Assembly: GCA_902728285.1 (NCBI GenBank)
Contig: CACVBU010000975.1
Location: 524,637-588,636, forward strand
Length of the DNA: 64,000 bases
Source of the DNA: Clytia hemisphaerica
Taxonomy: Eukaryota > Cnidaria > Hydrozoa > Leptothecata > Clytiidae
Direction of reading: 5' to 3'
This document shows positions 32,741-44,464 of the stretch, in pieces. The first letter of the stretch is position 1. Every line of letters starts with the position of its first letter. Under the pieces are notes generated by a model. The model saw nothing but the letters and a program-made list of their open reading frames with translations, did no database searches and had not been told where the DNA came from. The position numbers were made by a program, and so were the translations under genes.

Positions 32741-33929
32741 GCCTACATGTATACAATATAGTATCTATAGGTGTATCTGAAAAATAAATTCAAAATACCT
32801 TGCAACAAGAGAGCAAAAATCTGGTCTTGAAAGCAAAATTTGCAAAATGGATGGTGTTGTGTCGCAATCAGTCTAGCATTTTGAGCGCGAAATACGATCC
32901 TCACTTTCGTTTTTAAAACAAAAAGTAAACAAAACCACGTGGTTTCGCTACACTGCCACCCTCTAAGGGCGTTAGGCGGTGGCCGCCCTTTGCAACGTTT
33001 CATATTCGGCCACTTCCATTGAATTTGTAGACGTAGCGAGTCAAGGTGCCCAAGTTGTATTGAATCAGCTGACGAATGGAATTTCCGTGTGGAAGAAAGT
33101 TACAAAACGCTGTGATTTTATTGGTCGAAAAACAATGCTTACTATAAACTTTGAATGCTAATATAATATCCAAGATTTCAACATTATTAACTTGAACGTT
33201 AAACGTGTAACCAAAACATTACAAAACTTTCTCTTGGCCAAAAACTTTGGTCAAACTGAAGCGATCAAAGCTTAAATACAACCCGGATTACCATTAGCGG
33301 CGCAGTATCCTTCTGTTGAAACTACAGGTATTTTATTTTTACTTTCCTTTGATTGTAAATTTGTGTTTTGTATTCAATTTTCTACCATGCTACTAAAGTA
33401 TGATTTGAACAAGATATTGCTGCCATTTTACCCAGTCTTTTTAGATATTTACATACTGAAATTGTTAGCCAGCGAGGAGTTTGTGTATGTGGGCTCTCAT
33501 TCACACTTTAGATGAACCTAAAACAATCTTTTCGGCAGCTTGCATTGCCATATTACAACAATTTTCGTTGCCTTTTTATACAAGGAATTTTTGGCGCTTT
33601 GATTTGGTTCAGTAATCAAATACATATTGTACATATTGTTATTGAATTCAATTAGTTCGGTATTAACATCGCCTAGTTTTTATTAGGAAACTTGTAACAA
33701 GAATACTTCTATTGGTCCTTTCTGACAAAAGTGTTGAAGTGCTTTCATGAAAATGTTGTATACTTTTGCATTGAGGCGAGAAAGTAATGCCAATTATTTA
33801 AGCTAAAATTTTACTCCATCATACAAGTTTGTAGGAATTTGGTTTGGCTTTTAAAATGCCATATGCTAAGAATAAACTTTCCCTGGTAAATTATTACGTG
33901 TCCCCTAAAAAGTTGATTATGTTGATGGG
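32741..33929. other. Intergenic, no gene supported
   Basis: Possibly unrecognisable retroelement remains. The ORF at 32979 has no family I know. Confidence 0.4.
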
Positions 33930-34325
33930 TACCTTAAGTTGGTCTAATGTCAACATCCCTTCTCTAATTCCGACACCCTTTTTATCAGCTGAAACAAAGG
34001 CTGAAACTGTTTTTCTTGGCTTAGTGGTCATAGAGGAATAATCCTTTTTCAATCAATTATTTTAAGCTTTCATACCGTAAATCCTCGAATAAGCACCGCG
34101 CTCGAATAAGCGTCCCCTTTTAGTTAAAATAATATTATAAGCGCCCTGCTCGAATAAGCGCCCGCTCGAATAAGTGCCCCGCTTGAATAAGCGCCCCCCT
34201 TTGAGCCTGAAAAATTAAATAAGTGCCCCCGGGCGCTAATTCAAGGATTTACGGTATTATTCCTGTCTCTAAAGAAGGGTGTCGGAATTAAACAAGGTAT
34301 GTCGGTATTAGACCAACTTACAGTA
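33930..34325. mobile_element. TTGGTCTAATGTCGAC MITE, copy 1, interrupted
   Basis: Ends TACCTTAAGTTGGTCTAATG and ATTAGACCAACTTACAGTA, inverted, with TA borders. Without its 180-bp insertion it is about 215 bp, like the copies at 57087 and 57852. Confidence 0.88.
34075..34254. mobile_element. Nested MITE, CCGTAAATCCTCGAAT ends
   Basis: Ends CCGTAAATCCTCGAATAAGC and AATTCAAGGATTTACGG, flanked by TA. The interior is built of CTCGAATAAGCGCCC repeats. This kind of element is common in marine invertebrates, as I recall. It interrupts the 33930-34325 MITE. Confidence 0.88.
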
Positions 34326-34479
34326 TATTGAACACAGACAATGGGCTATTTCATTTTAATCTACGCAGCAGGGATAAAATAGGGGTACCGAGCCTTGATT
34401 TTCCTAGGGGGTTTGGAACATTTTCGTGATGTTCCAAAGGTGTTTATTCAGGTTTTCAGGGGGATCTCTCTCTTAAGCC

Positions 34480-35430
34480 AGGAGATGTCAACGAACCCTA
34501 TCGAACCAATTTTCGTAATCGAACTATCAAATTTCATCGAACAGTAATCGAAACTTTACAAGAAAATCTTCAATTTGATCAGTGTTTTTGTAGCTCAAAT
34601 GGTTCCAGTTATTGCTAGCGCAACAGCTCTAGCCAAAATGATCCCCAACAATCATTGGATTAGTAGAAAAGAGTTGTTCATGCGCTCCAAGAATGATATC
34701 TGAACGAAAACAGTAAGTCAAACACATCGAACATCAATCAAACTAATCAAACTTTACCAGAATTTCTTGGTTCGATGACTGTTCGATTTGGTTCAGGGGG
34801 CGGTACAAAGGCAGGGTACTAACCCATAGCCGGGTGGTGGTGTCTATTCTTGCATTTCAAAAAAGTTAGTACCCGCTACTACTTTAGGGGTGGGGGTGTG
34901 TATTTTCCACTCTTCTAGCAAGTACAGGGTACTATTTGGGTACTTTTTCACAGAGTTTTGCTCCTTTTTCAATGAGTAGTCTTTTGTAATATTTTGACTT
35001 TTTTCAAATATTTATTATTTTTTTGAGTTGAAATTTTTTTTAATTGAAAAACTTTTTTTTCACTCTTTTGAGAAATTTTTTGATTTTTGTGAAGACAAAA
35101 CTTCCGAAATGGTCAAGAAGTGTGTTATTAAAATCAAAGGACAAAAACCTCTGACTTAATCAGTGATAGTTTGTTTGAATTATCTGTCCATTTCAGTCAG
35201 AAAAACTAACATAGTACCCTCTCTTTTAGTCTAATCTGTAAAATATAAGATTTTAGGGGGTGGTGTCTCTATTTTTTACAGCAAAAACGAAGTAGTACGT
35301 GGTACTAAATATGGGTGGGTGGTACTAAAAAGAAATTGAGTGAAAAATCAAGTTACTACCCTATGGGTTAGTACCCTGCCTCTGTAACCCCCCTGTTTGG
35401 TTCGGTAATTGATTGACATCACCTGTAAAC
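34480..35430. repeat. TCGAAC dispersed repeat, copy 2, split
   Basis: The inverted counterpart of 5290-5420: GCTAGCGCAACAGCTC, then GGTTCGATGACTGTT. It is broken at 34794 by the element below and resumes at 35396 with TTTGGTTCGGTAATTGATTG. Confidence 0.8.
34795..35395. mobile_element. hAT-type non-autonomous element, 601 bp, TSD TTTGGTTC
   Basis: Left end AGGGGGCGGTACAAAGGCAG, right end complement CAGGGGGGTTACAGAGGCAG, both continuing GGTACTAACCCATAG. TTTGGTTC occurs at 34787-34794 and 35396-35403. The uninterrupted copy near 5340 has this octamer once, confirming an 8-bp target duplication. CAGGG ends plus 8-bp duplication fit hAT. No transposase. Confidence 0.92.
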
Positions 35431-36050
35431 AGGCATCATAGAAGTAGAAATTTCCAGGGGTCTAAAAGTTCCTCAATACCTAGGCATGTTTAAAAGATAG
35501 AATAGCCCAATAACTCAATGCTACTAACACAATCTTATATCTAAATTACACAACAAAATTTCAGGTAATATTCAATTGGTTCAATGGCCATTCATCCCGT
35601 TATTGGGACTTGTCCCTCTTGAAATTACTAAAATTTACTAAAAACACTAGAAAAAGTGACTTGTTTGGCCACCAACAGACGCTGCCCTGAAATAAGATCA
35701 ATCTGAGTTGATTGTGGAGGGTAATTTAAAATAGTCTGTGGTCTCAAAATCATTCTAGATATTTGCATTTTAGACAAATCTCAAACCTCATTTAAACTTG
35801 ATGCATTTGTCTTTTATTCCATGTGTGAAAGTAGTTGATTACAAAAGCAAAAATTTTAGATTTCTCCTGGAATTTCAAGAATTTAAGGTAATATTCAATT
35901 GAAATTCGATTGGGCAAATCCAATTTGATTTTTATTGGTTCAATCACCAATTTTGTTTGATTGAGATCTTTTGCTAAATTTTGTAATTGACCAATTGAAT
36001 CTTTTTGTTCTAGTTGGTGCTGCAAGACTTGACCGGATTGGACAAGAAAA
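35431..36050. promoter_or_regulatory. Upstream region and 5' UTR of vigilin
   Basis: TTTTTGTTCTAG ending at 36014 is a good splice acceptor, so the start codon at 36051 is probably preceded by a 36-base UTR segment spliced to an upstream non-coding exon that I cannot place. CAATTGAAT-type motifs occur on both strands at 35885-36000. Confidence 0.5.
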
Positions 36051-39000
36051 ATGGAACATGGACAAGATATACCATTAAACATCAATGGAGCCATTGGTGA
36101 TATCAATTCCTCAAAATTATTGAATGGAAGCTACTCCCCTGAAGAACCTGCCCTTACCAACGGTGACTCTCATGCTACAACGACTACAAGTGAAGATGCT
36201 ACCCCAACCTATGCTGATGCCTTCCCTCCACTCTCTTCATCCTCAGCTGGCCCTTCAGCCTCTAAACAATCTGTCTGGGCTACAGGTGGTACTGGTGCTG
36301 CAGTCTCCAAAGTTAAACAACCACAAAAACAACAAAAGTTTATGTCATCTGACTCATCTCAAGTTTTCAAAATCCCTTTTGAAGAAAGACGATTCAAGAA
36401 TTTGACCCCTTTTGTTGGAGATGTTGACAAGCAGAATCAAATAATTTTGGATGTGATGCAGAAAACTGGTGCTACTATTGAAGTCAGTGTTACTAAAGAT
36501 CAATGCCTTACAATCATGGTCTCTGGTAAACGAGAAGCTGCCCGTGATGCTAGAGCACGTATTACAGCTGGTCTGCAAACTCAAGCTAGTATTGAAATGG
36601 TCACCCCAAAGGAACATCACAAATTCATCCTTGGAAAAGGTGGAAAGAGACTTCAAGAGTTGGAACTTCTCACCCAAACCAAAATCACCATACCAAAAGA
36701 ATCGGATATAATTCGCATTGTTGGAACAAAAGAAGGCATTGATAGAGCAAAACATGAAATTCAATTAATTTCTGATGAACAGGTAATTTTGATTTTCTTA
36801 TTCATTAATTATGAAAAGAGAATCACTTTAAAAAAGACTAGCTTCTTTGATTGAAATCATTGAATTTGAAATATCTTTTCTCTCCCTTTTTAGTGTTAAA
36901 TAGTTCTTCTTTTTTCAATTATAGGCAAAATTGGCATTTGAGCGCTTGAACATTCCCAAGATCTACCACCCATTCATCTGTGGCCCTGATAATGAAAAAG
37001 CAAAGGAAATTGCAAATGCTACAGGTGCTCGAATCAACATCCCTCCTGCTTCTGTTGAGAAAGATGAAATGACTGTTGCTGGTGAAAAAGATGCTGTACA
37101 AAAAGCCGTTCAAATCATTATGGATATTTACAAAGATAAGGAAAAGAGAACAAAGACAGTTTCTGTTGAGGTGAGTTTTAAATGCTCTTTTTGCTTATCT
37201 TGATTACTTTATTTTGGGCCCTTTCAGCTCTGTTTGCTAGGGGTCCAGCTGATTTGATGGTACACAACAGGCAAGGCTCTTGTAATGTTCCATTTTTGTA
37301 ATTGCCAAAATCCCAGTTTGATTTGATTGAAATAATTCATCTTTTAAAACATCTTTTAATGAATTAAGTTGGCTATGAAGGAAGTACTCTTCCCAAATCT
37401 TTAGGTCAAGAAAACCCAACACAAGTATGTTAATGGACCCAGAGGTGCTGGTATTCAAGACATTTTGCGTACAACTGGTGTTTCAATTGAAATGCCACCT
37501 GCAGGTAGTGACAATGTAACCATCACTCTTCGTGGAGACCCAGACAAACTTGGAAATGCTTTAACCCTTCTTTATGAAAAGGTGAGTCTCCTACCTTATA
37601 TATCTTTATCAATTCAAAATCTAATTTGTTTAACAAATATTGCGAGCACTTTTTTCGATTTTCAAATGCCTTTCAACAATTTGGCCCCAGGATATTCTGT
37701 TGAAGAATTATGATTTTATTTTCAAATAACCATTAAAAAATGACTTTGCTTCATGCCAAAAGCTCTTTACTCTTAAAAATGATAGGCAAACAGTGTGATC
37801 AGTACTGAGATCAATGCACCAACATGGCTTCATAGATTTATTATTGGTAGACAAGGAGCAAACATCAAGAAGATCATTAAGGATTTGGACAACAAGGTTA
37901 GTTACATACATTTTAAATGTATTATTATGGAGCTGTGAAATCTAAAAAATTTCAACCGTCTAGGCTATACCTTTGAGTGAATCATTATGTTATACACTCT
38001 ACGATACTTGAATCCTGATTTATTACAGCCAAATCTCTCCATGAAACTGATATTTTGCCTTTAATGTCCTGTGGCCCCTTTCAGCTAAAGGAAGAAATTT
38101 ATTAATATGAGTTACTTTAAAGACATTCGCCTTTTTTAAATACTTTTAGGTACATGTTGAATTTGTTGAAAACAAGATCATGATTTCTGGACCCCCTACT
38201 GAAGTACAAGCCGCTGAAAACCTTTTGGAATCCTCCCTCAAAGAGCTGGTAAGTACAATGTCCTTTGTTTATATTTCAACTCGATGTAGCGTTACAAAGA
38301 TAAAGAATATGAAAGGACTCTGAAACGATTCAGAACCCTCATTTTGAAATAATTTTTCATCTTTTTTAGAAAAACACCATGTCTTACGAAGACATCAAAG
38401 TTGATCAAAAATGGCACAGGCATATCATTGGTAAAGCTGGATCAAACATTGGTAGAATCAAGAATGAAACCGGTACCTCTATCAATATCCCTTCTGATGA
38501 AGAAAAATCAAATGTGATTCGTATTGAAGGAAGCCCTGATGGAGTTGCTGCAGCAAAGAAGGCTATTTTGGATATGGCTAGCAAAATGGTAAGATTTTAT
38601 GAACAGTAAATCCTATTAATAGTAACAAATGTTTGAACAATTTTGATAATTTTAAACCATATTTAAAGTAATTTCTTTAGCAAAACTTGGAAAAACATTT
38701 TTCTGCATTTATAGGACAACGAAAAATCAAGAGACATCATCATTGAAAACAAACTCCACAAGAACATTATCGGTCAAAAAGGAGATAAGGTTCGGGAGAT
38801 TCGTGAAAAGTTTCCTGATGTGCAAATCTCTTTTCCTGATGCTGACAAGAAATCTGATGTTGTTACTTTACGTGGGCCCAAGGAAGATGTTGACAAATGC
38901 TTTAACCACATGAAAAAGTTGGTCACTGAACTTGTTGCTTCAAGCTACAAATGTGAAGTGCCCATTATGAAACGTTTCCATGGAAATGTCATTGGACGTG

Positions 39001-41328
39001 CTGGTGCCAACATCAAGAAAATCAAGGAAGAAACTGGAACCCAAATCGATATCCCTGCTGAAAATAGTACTAGTGACGTCATCATTGTGACAGGACACAA
39101 AGCTCAAGCTGAAAAAGCAAGAGACATGATTCTGAAGATCCAAAACGAATTGGTAATTTTCCTTTTTTTCTTTACCTGTGCCTATGGTTCTGGCAATTCG
39201 AAGAAGAATTATTGTGGAGTCCACACTACATAAAATTTCCAACTAGATTTAAGGAATCATTCTTGAGCAATGTTGACTTAGTAAGTATACTATCTTTATG
39301 ATTTCTGTTCTAGGCTAACATTATTACTGAAGAATTGAAGATCCCACAAAAATTGCATAGCTCTATGATTGGACAAAAAGGCAAGCTCATTCACAGTATC
39401 ACAGCTGAATGTGGTGATGTCAACATTCGATTCCCTCAAGATGGTGTGACCAGTGATGCCATCTCCATTCGAGGAACAGCCGAAGATGTTGAAAAAGCTA
39501 AGGTAAATAATCGTTGTTTTCAACTTTCCGAGAAACAGGTACACAAATAGGGTACACGAATACATAATTTTTCGAACTTTCTAATCCGTTATTTTGATTT
39601 TATCTGAAGGTTCAATTGAAGAAACTTGCTGAAGAACGCCTTGAGAATAGTTTTACAGAGGAGATCACCGCTAAACCAGAACACCACCGTTTCTTGATCG
39701 GACGTAATGGAGCAAACATCCAAAAACTTCGTGAAAGCACCGGCGCACGTATTGTATTCCCAACACGACAAGACGACAATAAGGAAATCATTACCATCAT
39801 TGGAAAGAAAGAATCTGTCCAACAAGCTAAGAAAGAATTGGAAGCCAAGATTGAAGCTCTGGTAAGTGTGGTGTAAACTTGTTTGAAAAATCCAGATGGC
39901 AGGGAGTTTTGATAAGATACTTTAATAATTGGTCATTTGAAGTAATAAAAATGACGTGTGCTTTAGAAAAAGTAACAATAGTTATTACCAACTAAATCAA
40001 ATAAGATCTTGTAAAAACTCCATCTCGTCCCAAAAAATCATTATCCAAAATATTGACGCTAAAACTATACACAATAAATATTGTTTGAACTCGTGCGTAT
40101 AGTCTTGTGTATTATATGTAATTTTTTTTCTTTAATTCTACAGAGCAATGTTGTTGAGAGTGAAATTTTGATCGACCCTAAATATCACAAACATTTGGCT
40201 GCTCGAAGAGCACAAATCTTGAACGATCTTTCTGAAGAGTTTGGTGGTGTCACTATCAGTTTGCCAAAAGACCAAGCTACCAGCAAAGTTGCGGTTAAAG
40301 GTAAACTTTTAAAATAACCCTTTGGAAATGAAATTTTATGCTTAATCTATTAGCTTGGCTGCTTTTCGTTCTTTTACTGGACGCTACGGGTGACAATAAA
40401 GTTGATGAACGTGTCTTTAATGGATGAGGAGTCAGTTTCTTACGTTTCAATTCGAGTATTTTATTTCACGAGCTTGAAAATCGTAATTTGATATTTTACT
40501 TAGTAACCCATAAATTTACACCCAACTCTGTAGGTGCGAAGGAATGTGTCGAAGGTGCCAAGAATCGATTGAAGGAAATTGTTGACGATTTGGAACAGAT
40601 GACTGAGATTCAATGTATTGTTGTGCAGAAGCATCACCGAAACTTGTTGGGCAACAAAGGCAAATATGTTCAAGACATTAGCGCCAAGTTCAGCGTTCAG
40701 ATCAAATTTCCTGATCGCCGAAAAGCTGAAGACCCACCGCTCGATGAGGCTCCACCAGAGGGTGAAGTGAATAAGAATGATATCATTATTATTCTTGGTA
40801 GAAAAGATAATGCTGAAAACGCTAAAGCCGCTCTTATGGTATGTTTCCCATACTCTTTGAACGTTGTTGTTGCTCTGTTTTACAATTTCATTTTCATCAT
40901 TGAAATTTCTAGTTGATAAGTTATAATGTATACGAATGAAAGAGTACGTATGATTTCTCTTTAACTGTATCATTAACCATCATCCTTTGTGGCTATTAAC
41001 TAACGTAAAACACTTACTTCAGGAATTGATTCCAGTTTCAAAAGAAGTAATGATCCCCTTCGACAATCACCGTTTCATTATCGGACAAAAAGGTGCCGGC
41101 ATCCGAAAATTGATGGATGACCATGACGTCAACATTAACGTACCACCACCAGAACGTAAAGAAGAAATCATCATTGTTACCGGACCAATTGCCAACGTTG
41201 AGAAAGCTATTATTGCTTTGAATGTTCGCAATGATGAAATTGAATCTGGGAATGAAGATCGCCGTTTGAGACAATTCGAATTGATTTTGGATGTTCCACA
41301 CAGACATCACCCTAAATTGATTGGTAAG

Positions 41329-41360
<32 letters not shown>

Positions 41361-44300
41361 TTTCTAAATTTGACATTGTTTATAAAATTCTTAATCGAAT
41401 CGAATATTATTGCCCAAAAAGTTCGAAAGTCAAGAACTCTCATTTTGTTTCTATACCATGAGTCTGCCAGCATGTGTTTTTCTTTTTTGCGTTTGGTTTC
41501 TAATTGTTTTTCAATCGGCTACTTCCGGTTGATGATGCCTCAAGCTTTAGCCGACAATCAACTTAATTGCTGTAAATGGACACATTTTTATGACTTCCTA
41601 TATACAGATTCACGATTGTCATTATAAACCGCTTTTTGTTCGCTAATAACAATGTTTCTTAAATTTCCTTTGCTATTAAGGGAACAAAAAACAAGATTTT
41701 TTCCAGGGACCGCCAAACTTTGAATTCAGTGCCTAATTTTCAAAGTTTTAGTCCCAGCTTTACGATACTTCTTTCCATAGACAACCCACTAATACACACT
41801 TCTTATTATAAATCAACATCATTGCAGGCCTCGTTTTCAAATGAAATAATTATTTCAAACGACATTTGCACATCTACCTTAAAGGAAGAAATTTTGGCGG
41901 GAATTTAATTTGGCGGATGGCCAAAAAAGTTTTTTCAGAGGGAATTTAATTTGGCGGATGGACGAAAAAAACTAAATTTGGCGGGAATTTAATTTGGCGG
42001 TCGCTTAAAAATTTAACCTTAAAGATGGCGTCAAAACAGCGAAAAAATACCAAAAACACCTTAAAAGAGATCAAATTTTCAAAATGTTTAATTTGGCGGG
42101 AATTTAATTTGGCGGATGGCGGAAAAAAGAAATTATGGCGGGAACTTAATTTGGCGGATTTCAGTCAAATCCGCCAAATCCGCCAAATTTTCTTTCCGCC
42201 AAAATTTCTTCCTTTAAGGTAAAATGTTTTCCCAAAAGACCGTTTTCAATTTTGATATAAAACTGCAAACGCTTGTGCCAACATTAATTATGTCTGATGG
42301 CGTTGCAGTATCTTCGTAAAAATATTCTGAAAACGAGGACCGCACTTATTTTTCATATAGAATAACCAAATTTGTTTTCCTATACAGGACGCAAAGGTGC
42401 CGTCATTCAAAAACTTCGCGATGATTTTGGTGTCATGATTAATGTTCCCTCTCCCAAGACCCCCACTGAAGATGATAAGGCTGACCAGATTAAACTCATT
42501 GGTTACGAAGACAGATGCGTGAAAGCTAAGGCTGCTATCGACGAGATGATCCGAGAATTGGTACGTTTTATATTTCCTTCTTTTCCACTGTTTCTATCCT
42601 TTGATTGGTAAAATAATTATCAAGTCACCAAAACTATCCTGTTAACTTTCTGCATTCTCCAAATTTAAAAATACTCTCAAGTCTGTTAAGTCTATTTTAA
42701 GTCTTGTATGAAAAATCTATTTACTTCCATCACTGATGGATGTCAAATAATAAATGCCACATTTATTTAAAATGAATCTTCCAATGATGACTAGCTTAGG
42801 CTAGATTTGCTAATCCCAGCTCTCTGAGAACTTCCTGACTGAGAAAAGCAACTGAGGTAGATTCGACTTTAACAGTGCTTATGATGAATTGCATTTCGCG
42901 ACGTTTTTGAGACTCTGAAAGGATATCATTTATCGTAATAGTTTAAGGGCTGGTCTCCAATTTCGCGTGAAACTTTCTAACGTTTTTGTATGTAAGGTCA
43001 TTGGTCGGTTGGAAAAGGAAGCAATTTTATTGGGCAAATCTGACGTAACGGTTTAAAAAAGTTGAACTTCTCTCAACTTTTTCTTTCGCTGGAAACTTTT
43101 TTGATGACGTAATCTTTTCTGCAGGCAAAAACGATTACTTTAATAATTTAAGCGTATATTAGCGAGTCAGGAAAATCTTGATTTTTTTTGGATTTATTTT
43201 AGCGAATCACGATTTCAAAAAATTTCGCGTGGATAAATTTTAGCGAATACTCGTATTATATTATTAACCGAATTCGTTTTCTAGCATTTCTTTGCACTGA
43301 AATCCTTTTTATTGATAAAAATGTATCAAGGCAATATAACCAGAAATTTCGCACAGATAAATTTTAGAAATCTGTCGATTCGGTGTTTTTTAGCGAGATT
43401 TATTTTAGCGAAAATAGGGAAAACTCGCTAAAACGCTAAAATTAGTCTCGCTAAAATTTTTACAATTAAAGTCACTAAAAGTTATCGGTCATTTCGCGCG
43501 AAAGTGGAGAGCGGCCTTTAACAGTTTTAAAACAAAAGGAAGAACGATTTTTGCTCCCTATCTGAACACACTTTCTTTTGTGAATTTTGCTAACTATTTT
43601 CTCATCTAACCATAGGAAGAACAAATGGTCATGGAAATCGAAATCGACAGTCGTATACACAACCGCATCATTGGCCCGCGTGGAAAGAGCGTCCGCAAAT
43701 TGATGGATCAGTTCAAGGTGGACATCCGATTCCCGAAAGGCGAAAAAGACAAGTGTGTAGTGACTGGACTTGAAGAAAACTGTGAAGCGTGTAAAGAACA
43801 CTTGCAAATGTTGGAGGAAGAATATGTAAGTGTTATCCACTGATCTTTAACTACTTGACTGGGTCGGGCTACCCGTATATATAAGAAGCGTGTCCAGATT
43901 TAGAGTTGACTTGTCAGCGGTTAGCCCATCTATTGTATAAAGAATATGATATCTGTGGTGTTATCTTTCAAAGATATTTTTTTTGTTTTCTAACTCGACA
44001 TATCCCTGCTGACATAAAATGGTTATAGTGCGTCGTGTTGTGGATGTTAGACTGGCATTGTTTTTACATTATTTGCTGGCTGAGATGGATTGAGTCTGGA
44101 ATGTCAAAGGTCCATTATTGTCAATAGAACGCTAACTCGTTTTTTCATTGTAATTTTTATTTTTCTTCTTTAGATGGAAGAAGTGAATGAGCGAGCCCAA
44201 GAAAGAGACATGATGGATGCTTACATGGCGCCACGTCGTGGTGGTGGCGGTAACGCCCGTGGTGGAAACGATCTCTTCGGTTACGTCGTTAAGGATGCTC

Positions 44301-44464
44301 CTTGGAACGGTTCCGCTCAAAACGGAAAATCTGCTCCAGCTCCCGAAAACCCGAAATCTGTTTCAGTTCCCGATGCTGGAAACGAATCTGAATTTCCAGA
44401 TCTTGGTTTGAAAGCTGCAAGTAATGGTCAAGGCAAAGCTTGGGGACCATGGGGCAACCACTAA
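36051..44464 (+). CDS. HDLBP: Vigilin, multi-KH RNA-binding protein
   Basis: Exons 36051-36782, 36925-37170, 37405-37581, 37786-37896, 38150-38248, 38370-38588, 38715-39152, 39314-39502, 39610-39861, 40144-40300, 40534-40838, 41023-41323, 42388-42560, 43616-43825, 44174-44464 sum to 3900 nt: 1299 aa, in frame. After a ~100-residue Ser/Thr-rich leader come 15 KH repeats. GxxG loops include GKGG, GPRG, GRQG, GKAG, GQKG, GRAG, GQKG, GRNG, GNKG, GQKG, GRKG and GPRG. The loop is degenerate in repeats 1 (GDVD), 3 (GPDN) and 11 (AARR), which may therefore bind RNA weakly. The C-terminus is Gly/Asn-rich and ends WGPWGNH. Vigilin binds mRNA and tRNA on ER-associated polysomes. Length and repeat number match animal vigilins (about 1270 aa). 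Confidence 0.97.
39895..40035. repeat. Small inverted-end repeat in vigilin intron 9
   Basis: Runs from GGGAGTTTTGATAAGATACT to CTTGTAAAAACTCCATCTCG. The interior (AATTGGTCATTTGAAGT, AACTAAATCAAATAAGATCT) is shared with lipase intron 3 at 49828-49975. Confidence 0.7.
41330..41360 (+). repeat. (TTGA)n microsatellite
   Basis: About seven GATT units start 6 bases after the donor of vigilin exon 12. Length polymorphism so close to a donor site may matter for splicing. Confidence 0.9.
41875..42221. mobile_element. MITE with GGCGGGAATTTAATTTGGCG repeats
   Basis: Ends TACCTTAAAGGAAGAAATTT and complement with TA borders. GGCGGGAATTTAATTTGGCGG recurs about five times inside, forming sub-repeats. Located in vigilin intron 12. 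Confidence 0.88.
42561..43615. other. Long vigilin intron 13 with TTTTAGCGAA-type motifs
   Basis: Repeated phrases such as AAATTTTAGCGAAT and CTCGCTAAAA occur on both strands (43140-43470), a likely degraded inverted-repeat element. Borders are not clear. Confidence 0.45.
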
